Assembly: GCA_041745765.1 (NCBI GenBank)
Contig: JBGTIH010000062.1
Location: 3,305-67,304 of the forward strand
Direction of reading: 5' to 3'
Origin: JAHCHG01 sp041745765
GTDB taxonomy: Bacteria > Acidobacteriota > Blastocatellia > Pyrinomonadales > Pyrinomonadaceae
Length of the DNA: 64,000 nucleotides
Positions 17,681-26,833 of this stretch are shown piece after piece; within the stretch, counting starts at the first letter, position 1; every line of letters begins with the position of its first letter. The position numbers and the translations under genes were made by a program. The notes below the pieces were generated by a model. That model was given only the letters and a program-made list of their open reading frames with translations, was not told where the DNA came from and made no database searches.

Positions 17681-19459
17681 TTAAAATTCCCAGAAAACCG
17701 GAATCAGAAATGTCGCCATCAGCCAGAAGATTATGTTCAGCGGCGTTCCGACTTTGACAAAATCGAAAAATTTATATTGTCCGGGACCGTAGATCATCGT
17801 GTTGGTTTGATACCCGACTGGAGTCATAAAGCTCGCCGAAGCCGCAAAAGTTACCGCCACTAGAAACGGCTGCGGATTTACGCCGAGAGTCGCGGCGGTC
17901 GCAATTGCAATCGGCGCAAGGAGCGCGGCGGTCGCATTATTCGACATCGTTTCCGTCAAAACCGAAGTTAATAAATAAAATGCCGAAACGAGCGCGACTA
18001 AACCGAGCGTGCCGACCGATGAAACGATATTCGAAGCGATCAGACGCGCCGCACCGCTTTGTTCGAGGGCGATGCCGAGCGACAAAACTCCGGCAAGCAG
18101 GAAGATAATTTTCCAGTCAATCGCCTGATACGCTTCATCGAGCGTGATGCATTTAAACAAAATCAGCAGAATCGCCCCGACCACCGACGCGACGACAATC
18201 GGCGCAAAACCCAAACTCGCGGCTAAAACCACACCCGCCACGATTGCTATGGAAAAAAGAACTTTATTGCGCCGAAATTCGACGGATTCCATTTCGGAAG
18301 CAATGATAAAATCATTGCTGCGTTTGAAGGCATTGAGCCGTTCGAGATGTATTTCAACTAAAAGCAGATCGCCCGCGCTCAGCACCGTAGCGGAAATCTT
18401 TTCGCGCAGAAGTCTGCCGCGATGCCGCATCGCAAGCACGGTCGCGCCGTAGTTTTCGCGGAAATTAGACGTTCTCAAAGTCTGCCCGACCAGTCCTGAA
18501 CTCGGCGCGATGACGACTTCGAGAAGACGGAAATCTTCCGAAGAAATGCTTTCATCGCCCCATTTCGCCTGCGGTTTGAGCCGAATTCCCTCGCGCTCCT
18601 GCATCGCGCGGATTTTTTCCAGATCGCACCGGACAAGCAAAATATCGTCCGCCATCAAAACCACATCCGGACCGGGTTGGTGAAAAACATCATCTTTACG
18701 CCGGATTTCCAGAATGGCAATATCCAAATCATGTACGATCGCCGAGTTTTTAATTTTTTGTCCGACCGATGCGGCTTCGGGCAAAATCACGATTTCGGTC
18801 AGATATTCATTGAGCGCGAAGGCTTCCGTCAGATCGCCCTCGCCGCGCCGTTCGGGAATCAGTTTGATGCCGATGAGCAGCATATAAGTCGTGCCGACGG
18901 CAAACATCAACAAGCCGAGCGGGGCAAATTCGAACATCGAAAACGCCCTGATTCCGTTTTCTTCGGCAATCGAAGAAACGAGAATATTGGTCGAAGTCCC
19001 GATCAGAGTGCAAACGCCGCCGAACATCGAGGCGAACGAAATCGGCATTAAAATCTTTGACGCGCTGATGTGCGTTTCCCGGGCAACGCCGAGCAGAATC
19101 GGCAAAAAAATCGCAATCACCGGCGTGTTATTGATAAAAGCCGACAAAACACCGACCAGAATCATCACGACCAGCATCGCTACAAGAAAACTTTTTTTGA
19201 AAATTTTATTAACGAACGTGCCGAGAAAACTGACCGCGCCGGTCTTAAAAAGCCCCGCACTCAAAATAAACATCGCGCCGACGGTGATCGTCGCCGTATT
19301 GCTGAAACCCGACAGCCCTTGCGTCGGCGAAATAATGCCGCTGACCAGAAGCAGAGCCATCACGAGCAGGGCGACCAGATCAACCGGCAGTTTTTCCGTA
19401 ACGAACAGAAAAACGGCGAGAAGAAGCACGGCAAAAACGAATATCATTTCATACGACAT
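17681..19459 (-). CDS. SLC13/DASS-like permease with two TrkA-C (RCK-C) domains
   Basis: 592-aa inner-membrane transporter. The sequence has an N-terminal membrane block (about residues 1-200), two tandem cytosolic TrkA-C-like domains (about 210-295 and 305-385) and a C-terminal membrane block (about 395-592). The family motif region near NNTPVIAIFLP (first block) is matched by MSNNATAALLAPIA in the second block. Family members carry dicarboxylates, sulfate or citrate with Na+. The RCK-C pair is the usual arrangement in bacterial SLC13 proteins of this length. Substrate unknown. Single gene with no co-directional partner closer than 140 bases. Confidence 0.88.
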   Translation of the reverse strand: MSYEMIFVFAVLLLAVFLFVTEKLPVDLVALLVMALLLVSGIISPTQGLSGFSNTATITVGAMFILSAGLFKTGAVSFLGTFVNKIFKKSFLVAMLVVMILVGVLSAFINNTPVIAIFLPILLGVARETHISASKILMPISFASMFGGVCTLIGTSTNILVSSIAEENGIRAFSMFEFAPLGLLMFAVGTTYMLLIGIKLIPERRGEGDLTEAFALNEYLTEIVILPEAASVGQKIKNSAIVHDLDIAILEIRRKDDVFHQPGPDVVLMADDILLVRCDLEKIRAMQEREGIRLKPQAKWGDESISSEDFRLLEVVIAPSSGLVGQTLRTSNFRENYGATVLAMRHRGRLLREKISATVLSAGDLLLVEIHLERLNAFKRSNDFIIASEMESVEFRRNKVLFSIAIVAGVVLAASLGFAPIVVASVVGAILLILFKCITLDEAYQAIDWKIIFLLAGVLSLGIALEQSGAARLIASNIVSSVGTLGLVALVSAFYLLTSVLTETMSNNATAALLAPIAIATAATLGVNPQPFLVAVTFAASASFMTPVGYQTNTMIYGPGQYKFFDFVKVGTPLNIIFWLMATFLIPVFWEF

Positions 19460-19512
19460 ATTTTATAAATCGGCAGAAAAATGTGAAAATCAGATAAACC
19501 CAGTATAAATAA

Positions 19513-19546
19513 AAAACCGCAACTGAACAAAAACAGTTGCGGTTTT
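19513..19546 (-). terminator. Rho-independent terminator after the pilin-domain gene
   Basis: A perfect 13-bp stem AAAACCGCAACTG/CAGTTGCGGTTTT has an 8-base loop. Read on the minus strand it is followed by a T-run. It lies 54 bases after the end of the upstream minus gene. Confidence 0.85.
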
Positions 19547-19600
19547 CCGTTTACGGATAATTCGAGCATTGCAATAATATATTGCTTCTTTACATTTCTT

Positions 19601-20041
19601 TTATTCATCAATCGGCGGATCATCAACGGTTGCCGGTTCGCCGTTTCTGTCTGCGCCGCGCAAAACTGCGGTTTGGTCAATAAAAAATGAACGTTTCCCG
19701 CTTTTTCCGTATCTCTGCGGGACGGCTGAAACCCGGAATTCCGCCGGTTGATTCGGCGCACTGCTGATGATCGTAATTGTAAACCGGTAAGAGTATTTTT
19801 CGCCCGTCGCTAAAACGGAATCAATAATACCTATATTTCCTAATTCTTCAAAAGTTCCGAAATTTCCGTTCCCCGCTGTCGCCATAAATGTCATTTGTGC
19901 GCCCGCAAGAGTTCGCAGAGTTTGCATTACAAATTTTTCATTTCTGATTCGCGGCGAGCTTTTCGCTTGAACGGCTTCGGTAAAACCTGAGCCGATCAAA
20001 AATAAAACGAGAAAAAGTTTGACAAAAAATCCGGCAGGCAT
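19601..20041 (-). CDS. Secreted protein with type IV pilin-like C-terminal domain
   Basis: 146 aa. The N-terminus is an ordinary signal peptide (residues 1-26, ending VQA then KS), not the prepilin GFTLIE motif. The remainder looks like the pseudopilin body seen in Acidobacteriota: RTLAGAQMTFMATAGNG, a GxFGTFEEL turn, a YSYRFTITI strand, then the closing FFIDQTAVLR. It is probably periplasmic or exported and may not enter a pilus. A terminator follows. Function unknown. Confidence 0.65.
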   Translation of the reverse strand: MPAGFFVKLFLVLFLIGSGFTEAVQAKSSPRIRNEKFVMQTLRTLAGAQMTFMATAGNGNFGTFEELGNIGIIDSVLATGEKYSYRFTITIISSAPNQPAEFRVSAVPQRYGKSGKRSFFIDQTAVLRGADRNGEPATVDDPPIDE

Positions 20042-20170
20042 AAATTTAATTCTCCTTGAAGTTTGACATTAGTGAGAGTAGAACTTCGGATTCTCACTTG
20101 TCTAAGTGTATCAAATACCTGCCGGACATTGCTATAAAAATTAATTCTCGACCAGATCAATTTGCGATTG

Positions 20171-22291
20171 TTATTGTTGGTGCTGCCATATAAACTTAAT
20201 TTTTGCGGGCAGACTTTTTGTAAATTTGTTTTCGGCAATTAGTACCAACTCGCTGTCCCTTCTCGGCACTTGAACAATCAATTCCGAAGTACCGTCAGTA
20301 TTTTTTGATTTTTCCGTTGCGGGCAGTCTTACCTCGCGTCCGTCAATTAATGCTCTGACGGCAGTTATCGGTTCACCCGAATGATTACGAATGTCATAAT
20401 TGAGTTTGACGGTCGTGTCGGACACTTCTTTAATTTGCGGCGAATTAATTTTAATTACCGGAGGCAGTATTTTGGCAATGCTTAACGGCGCATCTTTACG
20501 ATTGGCTTTTTTATTGGCAAGTTTTACTGCTGATGATTCATCAACGGTTTGCAGAATCGTATCAATTACGTCGGGTCGGTAAAAATAAGCCTTGAATAAA
20601 TGATTCGGAAAAAAATCTGCCGCCGCGTCTGCGCCGTTGTTGACGTGCCAGCCGATCAGATCTTCGGCATCGGGCGAAGCGTCATAATAGCCCGAAGGTG
20701 TCCATAAAATCCAACGCCCGCTGCCGTCATTCGGCGCGAAAAACGCCATCAATTCTTGTCCGTCAGACGTGCGATGCCAGCGAATAGTGCCGTCGCCGTA
20801 CATTACTACGGCAATTTTCCCGGTTTTGTCGGTATTGATGGCTCTTGCATTTGACGGTGAATGTATTTGCCATAATTCCTCTCCGTCGCTGTTATACAAT
20901 CTCAAATACCAACCTGTTCCGAGCAGAAATGTTTTTTCGTCGGGTAAAATCGCCAGACTATGCGAATCTTCATAGTCGAGCAATTCAAGTTTGCGACCGT
21001 TCAAAGTCGGAGTTTTTCCTTTCCGCTTCCAATCACGAATCTCTAATTTTTTGGAGTTGATTCGCGCCGGCTTTAAGTTTTCCCTTCGACTGCTTTCAAA
21101 CTCCAATTTCCGTTCAGTAACTGAAAATATCGTCGGAAATTTATCGTATCGTTGATTTGCAAATCGAAATTGCGTCGCTTTTTCGTTGATTAAAATACCT
21201 TCAAACGAAAGATTAAAATCCGCTGCTTTCGCATCTACAAAAACGTTTCGCCGACCGTTTGTATCTAAAGTTCCCCATCCCGCTGGACCTGCCGCTGCGA
21301 AAACTACACCACCGTCCGGCAGAGACTTTATGTCATAGATGGATCTGATTCCTATAGCCGTTTCCTGGAACTCGCGCCCGTTTGTCCAGTAGCAAATCGA
21401 ATTAATCCCGGTTTTTATATTTCCGATTCTTCCGACAGCATAGAGCGTTCGCCCATCTGCCGACCACGTGACGACCGATAATTCACCGTTGCGGACATTA
21501 CTTAAATCCGGTTCATAGAGAACACTTAAATCAGTTGAAGATAAGACTTTCACTTGCAGCACATCGGCAAAACCGACGGCGATACTCGCTCCGTCGGGTG
21601 AAAACTTAACTCCGACGGGTATTCCGCGACTTTGCATTGATTGTTTTTTTACCAGCCGCAATTCATCTTCATCAAGTTCATAAAGCCTTAAATAGCCATC
21701 GAACGAACTTGTTACCAACCGTCTGCCGGTCGAATCAAAACTTAAAAACTCGCCGCGAACCGGGTAATTTCTGTCTTCTCCGATTATTTGGTAATTATCC
21801 GTTTTATATATTTTGATACCGGAAGTAGGTGCTATTGATACACCTAAGTATTTTCCGTCGGGAGAATACTCGAGATGCTGGATCACATGCGGTAAATTTG
21901 TGATTCGCTTGATGATTTTTCCGCTTTCGCGGTCAAACAGATAAATACAATTTGCGTTGTCCCATTCATATCCGGTCCAGCCTCCGGCGGCAATCGTATT
22001 TCCATCAGGCGAAATGGCAACCGTAAAAATCTTTCCTTCGTGGTCTGTTCCAATTGGCGGACGTAAAATATTTAAGAGTATTCCGCTGGCAAGTTCCCAT
22101 ACTCGAACCGTTTTATCTTCCGAAGCAGTTACCAGATAAGTTCCCGTTGCATCTACGCTTACTCTCGATATTTTGCCGGTATGCGATCCGGTTTCAATCC
22201 TTAAAACCGGATCATTCGGAACTTGTTGTCCGGTTAGAGTGGTATTTGTAGGGAATAAAAAAAATAATAGAAAAAAGATTGTTAGTTTCAT
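20171..22291 (-). CDS. Exported WD40-repeat protein ending where a caspase-like domain is usually found
   Basis: 706 aa with signal peptide MKLTIFFLLFFLFP followed by GQQ. Several WD40 blades fill residues about 30-520 (for example GKISRVSVDATGTYLVTASE and DKTVRVWELASG). A linker block follows with SGYYDASPDAEDLIGWHVNNG and FYRPDVIDTIL, then an Ig-like strand region (about 610-700, HSGEPITAVRALIDGREV). In proteins with this arrangement that I know, this is followed by a C14/metacaspase-like peptidase domain. Here the stop comes directly after that Ig-like region and no peptidase remnant is seen in the 129 bases that follow. It may be a natural short form or a truncation. Confidence 0.8.
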   Translation of the reverse strand: MKLTIFFLLFFLFPTNTTLTGQQVPNDPVLRIETGSHTGKISRVSVDATGTYLVTASEDKTVRVWELASGILLNILRPPIGTDHEGKIFTVAISPDGNTIAAGGWTGYEWDNANCIYLFDRESGKIIKRITNLPHVIQHLEYSPDGKYLGVSIAPTSGIKIYKTDNYQIIGEDRNYPVRGEFLSFDSTGRRLVTSSFDGYLRLYELDEDELRLVKKQSMQSRGIPVGVKFSPDGASIAVGFADVLQVKVLSSTDLSVLYEPDLSNVRNGELSVVTWSADGRTLYAVGRIGNIKTGINSICYWTNGREFQETAIGIRSIYDIKSLPDGGVVFAAAGPAGWGTLDTNGRRNVFVDAKAADFNLSFEGILINEKATQFRFANQRYDKFPTIFSVTERKLEFESSRRENLKPARINSKKLEIRDWKRKGKTPTLNGRKLELLDYEDSHSLAILPDEKTFLLGTGWYLRLYNSDGEELWQIHSPSNARAINTDKTGKIAVVMYGDGTIRWHRTSDGQELMAFFAPNDGSGRWILWTPSGYYDASPDAEDLIGWHVNNGADAAADFFPNHLFKAYFYRPDVIDTILQTVDESSAVKLANKKANRKDAPLSIAKILPPVIKINSPQIKEVSDTTVKLNYDIRNHSGEPITAVRALIDGREVRLPATEKSKNTDGTSELIVQVPRRDSELVLIAENKFTKSLPAKIKFIWQHQQ

Positions 22292-22347
22292 AAGGCTTTA
22301 TTGTGTAATTTTGCTGGGTTGTTATTAAATTCACCAGTTTTTTGGTG

Positions 22348-23907
22348 TCAAATCTCGACTTCGTCAATCTGCGCCTTTTGCAGTTTGCCCGAATAATCTA
22401 TGTAGAGCGATTTCCATTCTGTGAAAATATCGAGAACCTGCGTTCCGGCTTCGCGGTGTCCGTTGCCTGTTCCCTTTGTGCCGCCGAAAGGCAGATGAAC
22501 TTCCGCGCCGATGGTTGCCGAATTGACGTAGCAGATTCCGGTGTAGAGTTCCTGCATCGCGTAGAATGATTGATTGACGTCCTGTGTGTAGATTGCCGAA
22601 CTCAAGCCGTATTTCACGTCGTTGACAATATCTATCGCTTCGTCGAGAGTTTCAAATTGGATAACGACCGTGACAGGTCCGAAAATTTCTTCCTGCGCGA
22701 TGCGGTCGTTGCGTTTGACGTTGGTGAAAACGGTCGGTTCGATAAAAAAGCCGTTTTTGTAAATGCCTTTGGTCAGACGGTTTCCACCGCACGCCAAAGT
22801 TGCTTTGTCTTCTGTTTTGCCGATTTCGATATAATTTAAAATCTTGTCCATCGCGGCTTCGTTAATTACCGGACCGACTTCCGTTTTCTCGTCCAAACCG
22901 TTGCCGACGCGCAATTTCTTCGCTTTTTCGACCAGTTTTTCGCAGAATTTTTTATAAACTTTTTTGTGAACGACTAATCTTGAGGAAGCCGTGCAACGCT
23001 GTCCGCTCGTGCCGAACGCGCCCCACAGCGAGCCTTCGACGGCGTTGTCAATATCGGCATCGTCCATCACGATGATCGCGTTTTTGCCGCCCATTTCGAG
23101 TGACACGATCTTGTTGTCGCGCGCGCATTGTTCGGCGATAATTCTGCCTACATCGGTCGAACCTGTGAACGAAATCAAACGCACATCTTCGTGTTTAACC
23201 AACGCTTCGCCGGATTCGGCAAAACCGTTGACGACGTTAATCACGCCCGCCGGAATTCCGGCTTCTTCGCACGCTTTGACTAAATTTATCGTCGAAAGGG
23301 GAACGTCTTCGCCCGATTTAATGACAACCGTATTGCCGCAAACGAGCGCGGGAATCAATTTCCAGCTCGGAATCGCCATCGGAAAATTAAACGGCGTGAT
23401 CAAACCGCAGATGCCGACGGGCTGGCGCACACACATCGCAAATTTGTTCGGCATTTCCGCCGGAGTCGTAAAACCGTGCAGTCGTCTGCCTTCGCCCGCC
23501 GTGTAATATGTACAATCAATCGCTTCCTGCACGTCGCCGCCTGCTTCCTTTAAAACCTTGCCCATCTCGCGCGTCATATCGCGGGTAAATTGCTCTTTAT
23601 TTTTTTCGAGAATTTGCGCCAGACGAAATAAAATTTCCGCACGTTTCGGCGCGGGCGTTCTGCGCCAGCGCGTTGCCGCATTTTTTGCCGCTTCGACCGC
23701 CTTGTCAACATCTTCGGCATTCGAAGCCGGAAAACGCCCGATGATGTCGGTCGTGTCTGCCGGATTGACGTTATCAAACCATTCGCCCGAAGAAGATTTT
23801 ACCCATTCGCCGCCGATATAATTATGATAAGTCGCGATTTTTGTTTTAGTTGTTTTTGTCGTTTTCGATTTTTTCGTTGTTTTTTTCGCTTCTTTTGCTT
23901 TTGCCAT
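22348..23907 (-). CDS. Aldehyde dehydrogenase family protein with Lys/Thr-rich N-terminus
   Basis: 519-aa NAD(P)-dependent aldehyde dehydrogenase. Catalytic C305 lies in GQRCTASS, general base E271 in SLEMGGKN, and the cofactor loop GSTDVGR and EEIFGPV motifs are present. The C-terminal GAEVHLPFGGTKGTGNGHREAG region resembles enzymes acting on small semialdehydes (ALDH7 or piperideine-carboxylate-like groups), but the exact substrate is open. The first 22 residues are almost entirely Lys, Thr and Ala (MAKAKEAKKTTKKSK) and are not part of the fold. Monocistronic; HtrA lies upstream on the same strand with a long inverted repeat between. Confidence 0.92.
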   Translation of the reverse strand: MAKAKEAKKTTKKSKTTKTTKTKIATYHNYIGGEWVKSSSGEWFDNVNPADTTDIIGRFPASNAEDVDKAVEAAKNAATRWRRTPAPKRAEILFRLAQILEKNKEQFTRDMTREMGKVLKEAGGDVQEAIDCTYYTAGEGRRLHGFTTPAEMPNKFAMCVRQPVGICGLITPFNFPMAIPSWKLIPALVCGNTVVIKSGEDVPLSTINLVKACEEAGIPAGVINVVNGFAESGEALVKHEDVRLISFTGSTDVGRIIAEQCARDNKIVSLEMGGKNAIIVMDDADIDNAVEGSLWGAFGTSGQRCTASSRLVVHKKVYKKFCEKLVEKAKKLRVGNGLDEKTEVGPVINEAAMDKILNYIEIGKTEDKATLACGGNRLTKGIYKNGFFIEPTVFTNVKRNDRIAQEEIFGPVTVVIQFETLDEAIDIVNDVKYGLSSAIYTQDVNQSFYAMQELYTGICYVNSATIGAEVHLPFGGTKGTGNGHREAGTQVLDIFTEWKSLYIDYSGKLQKAQIDEVEI

Positions 23908-23930
23908 ATTTAAAAAAATTAAGTTTCAAA

Positions 23931-23983
23931 TTTCAAGTTACGAGTTCCAAGTTAAAAAATTACTTGGAACTCGTAACTTGAAA
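23931..23983. repeat. 22-bp-arm inverted repeat of heptamer type
   Basis: TTTCAAGTTACGAGTTCCAA (continuing to 23952) is perfectly complementary to 23962-23983 with a 9-base loop. Further TTGAACT/TTGGAAC units continue to 24006. It lies between the htrA 3' end and the aldehyde dehydrogenase start and may terminate htrA transcription. Confidence 0.8.
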
Positions 23984-24012
23984 CTTGGAACTTTGAACTT
24001 TGAACTGTTAAA

Positions 24013-25563
24013 TTATTGAACCGTAAATTGAACCACGCTCATCTGCGTATTCCGGCGCAAGCGGTCATAGCTTACAATATGCAAAACGACCGCATCGCCT
24101 TTTTTCAGATTATTGACATAATCGTTAAAACTCTTCAGATCCGTAACCGGCTGGCGGTTAATTCTTTGAATCAAATCACCTTCGTTCAACGCGTCGCCGC
24201 CGGTCGAACTTTTGACATCGGCAATAAAACTCGCCGGATTGATGCTTTTGACGATCAAACCTTTTTCGCCTTCGAGCCTATAAATCTTTGCGACATCGAG
24301 CGTTAGTTCGGTCAAAGTCAGACCGAACGGCTGCTGCGCTTTAATATTTTTATCAATCGGCAGTTTGCGTGGTTCTTCTGTGTCAATCACGCGGTTATTT
24401 GAAGGACGCTCGGCAAGTGTGATCGAAGTTGTTTTGCGTTCGAGTCTTGTTCCGACTTCGCGCAGATACGTAACATTTACAGTTTGATCGGGCGCGGTTG
24501 AGGCAACTTTTTGAATCAAATCCTGAGCATTTTCCACCTTTTGCCCGTTAAATTCCAGAATCACGTCATTTGCCAGCAAACCGGCATTTGCCGCCGCGCT
24601 CTTTTTTTCCCGCACTTCGGTAATGATCGCGCCTTTGGCTTCCGGCAGATCATAAACTTTGGCGAATTCGTTTTTTACCGAATCGAGCAAAACGCCGAGA
24701 TAGCCGCGCCGGACTTTGCCGTTTTGGAGAATCTGCCGATAAACATTTTCCGCTTCATTTGACGGCAGAGCAAAACCGATACCATTGTAATCGCCCGTCG
24801 AAGTGGCGATCTGCGAATTAACGCCGATGACTTCGCCCTGCATATTAACAAGCGGTCCGCCCGAATTTCCGCGATTGATTGCTGCGTCGGTTTGAATAAA
24901 TTTTTGAAACGCATTGCCGGAAGGAGTTTCTCTCTGCGTCTGCGAAATAATGCCGGCTGTTACGGTTTTTGCCAGACCGAACGGCGAACCGATTGCCAGA
25001 ACCCAATCGCCGACCTGCGCTCTGTCCGAATTTCCCAATCTGATCGAAGGCAGATCGCGCCCCGTTTCGATTTTCAAAACCGCCAGATCGGTTTCCTCGT
25101 CCGTGCCGATAACTCTCGCCACATATTCTTCGCCCGAAGAAAGCTTGACGGTGATCCGCACCGCTTCTTCGATAACGTGATAATTCGTTAAAATATAGCC
25201 GCTTTTATCAACGATAAATCCGCTTCCGACGGCACTCGCCGGACGGCGCGGAAGTTGTCTTTTAAAGAATTCCAGAATATCGTCCGAATCGCCCGCCGAT
25301 TCATCGCCTTTTAATTTTACTTCGGGGATTTTTCCTTTGGTATCAATGCTGACTACTGCCGATTCGACGCGTCTTGAAACCTCGGCAAATGATGCGGAAA
25401 GTTTTTCAGGAGTAATTGAGGCTTCTGCTCCGACATTTTCGATTTGAGCAAACACCTGTCCGGAATTGCCGCTTAAAGCAGCGACCGCAAAAATCAAACC
25501 GGCAACCCAGAAACGGATTTTTCCGGCGATGATTCCATTTGAATTATTTTTATAATTTAACAT
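24013..25563 (-). CDS. htrA: Periplasmic serine protease, HtrA/DegP family, two PDZ domains
   Basis: 516-aa envelope quality-control protease. A signal peptide or membrane anchor occupies residues about 16-40 (ending QVFAQ). The trypsin-like domain has the triad H129 (NYHVIEEA), D159 (ETDLAVLK) and S234 (GNSGGPL). Two PDZ domains follow (about 305-400 and 420-510, each with a GL/GLIVKSINP carboxylate loop). Length and order match DegP/DegQ. A textbook TTAAGGAG ribosome site precedes the ATG. Single gene; the stress-sigma promoter expected for such genes could not be located with confidence. Confidence 0.95.
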   Translation of the reverse strand: MLNYKNNSNGIIAGKIRFWVAGLIFAVAALSGNSGQVFAQIENVGAEASITPEKLSASFAEVSRRVESAVVSIDTKGKIPEVKLKGDESAGDSDDILEFFKRQLPRRPASAVGSGFIVDKSGYILTNYHVIEEAVRITVKLSSGEEYVARVIGTDEETDLAVLKIETGRDLPSIRLGNSDRAQVGDWVLAIGSPFGLAKTVTAGIISQTQRETPSGNAFQKFIQTDAAINRGNSGGPLVNMQGEVIGVNSQIATSTGDYNGIGFALPSNEAENVYRQILQNGKVRRGYLGVLLDSVKNEFAKVYDLPEAKGAIITEVREKKSAAANAGLLANDVILEFNGQKVENAQDLIQKVASTAPDQTVNVTYLREVGTRLERKTTSITLAERPSNNRVIDTEEPRKLPIDKNIKAQQPFGLTLTELTLDVAKIYRLEGEKGLIVKSINPASFIADVKSSTGGDALNEGDLIQRINRQPVTDLKSFNDYVNNLKKGDAVVLHIVSYDRLRRNTQMSVVQFTVQ

Positions 25564-25693
25564 AGCTTATTCTCCTTAAAATTCAAGATTTCCGCCCTCG
25601 ATACGCAGATTTACAAAGTATAAATTTATCACGGGCAAGCGAGCAAGTAAATTTTCAGATACCTTTAATAATATAGAGATAATACGGGCTTTT

Positions 25694-26653
25694 TCAAATA
25701 TTTTTTAATAAAACTTTCATTACGCCCTTTTGCGCCGCCTTTTCCAACGCGCTTACGCCTTCGTTTAAACCGAATTCCGCGCTGATCAGATTTTCAACCT
25801 CGACTTCCCTTTTTTGCAGAAGTTCCAAAGCCGCGCCGAACTTGCCGCAGCGCGAACCGATGATCGAAATCTCATCTACGACGACGCGCCACATTTCCAA
25901 ATTTGTCTTGCCCTGAAAGGTTGATTTCAGAACGAGTTTTCCGCGCGGTTTTAACAAATCAAGAGCCAGACCGAAACCTGATTCCGAACCGCTCGCTTCG
26001 ACAACGACATCGAAATCACGCGCCAATTTTTCGGCATCTTCAAGCAAAACGCCCTCGATATTACGTTTTAAAACCAGATCGAGTTTCTCTTTGTGCTTGC
26101 CGATCAAAACGGTCTTCCGGCTTTTCAGCGCAAGACTCTGAGCGCAGAGATTTCCCAATTTTCCGTCGCCGATCACGGCAACGCGGGTTTCCGGCAAAAT
26201 TTCAACCTGTTCGGTGATTCCGAAAGCCGCCGCCAGCGGTTCCGTAAAAACGGCTTGCACGTCTGAAACGCCAGGCGGAACTTCCAGAAGATTGCGCGCC
26301 GGCAAACTTAAAAATTCGGCGTGTGCGCCGTCGCGTCCGACGATTCCTAAAACTGTTCGATTCGGACAATGGCGCGAATCGTTGCCTCTGCATTTTTCAC
26401 AAACTCCGCAGCCCGCGTTTATTTCGCCGACAACTCTTTTTCCAACAAGGTGTTGCGCATCGCCCGCCTTTTCGACAATGCCGACGAATTCGTGTCCGAT
26501 TGTGCCTTCAAAACCCGCGTAACCGCGTACGATTTCCAGATCGGTGTTGCAAATTCCCGACATTAAAACGCGAATAATTGCTTCCGATTCTTTTTCCGGC
26601 TTGGGAATTTCAGCTAAACTCAGTTTTTTGTTTTCAAATGTTAAGGCTTTCAT
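25694..26653 (-). CDS. Zinc-dependent alcohol dehydrogenase-like protein (MDR family)
   Basis: 319-aa medium-chain dehydrogenase. Catalytic zinc ligands are the Cys of SGICNTD, the His-Glu of GHEF and a later acidic residue. The structural-zinc lobe with four cysteines is visible in CGVCEKCRGNDSRHC. A Rossmann region starts at RVAVIGDGKLGNLCAQSL. It is somewhat shorter than typical 340-aa family members but complete at both ends. Substrate unknown; polyol or threonine dehydrogenase-like activity is possible. Apparently monocistronic. Confidence 0.9.
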   Translation of the reverse strand: MKALTFENKKLSLAEIPKPEKESEAIIRVLMSGICNTDLEIVRGYAGFEGTIGHEFVGIVEKAGDAQHLVGKRVVGEINAGCGVCEKCRGNDSRHCPNRTVLGIVGRDGAHAEFLSLPARNLLEVPPGVSDVQAVFTEPLAAAFGITEQVEILPETRVAVIGDGKLGNLCAQSLALKSRKTVLIGKHKEKLDLVLKRNIEGVLLEDAEKLARDFDVVVEASGSESGFGLALDLLKPRGKLVLKSTFQGKTNLEMWRVVVDEISIIGSRCGKFGAALELLQKREVEVENLISAEFGLNEGVSALEKAAQKGVMKVLLKNI

Positions 26654-26700
26654 AAATTATTTATTAGTGATGTTTCAGAATTTAAGCAAAGGAAAAATAC

Positions 26701-26796
26701 TTTCGGAATAAGTGAAAAGTGAAAGGTAAATAGTGATAGATGATTCTTCGATAAAACCTATCATTTATCACTTATCACCTTTTACTTATTCCGAAA
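26701..26796. repeat. Long snap-back repeat of heptamer type
   Basis: The outer stem TTTCGGAATAAGT (26701-26713) pairs perfectly with 26784-26796. Inner arms made of AAGTGAAA/TAGTGATAG-like units pair less perfectly. It fills most of the gap between the zinc-ribbon gene and the alcohol dehydrogenase gene and may act as a terminator. Confidence 0.75.
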
Positions 26797-26833
26797 TGTA
26801 AAAGCCTAAAAAACTTCGTTCCGCATAAATCCT

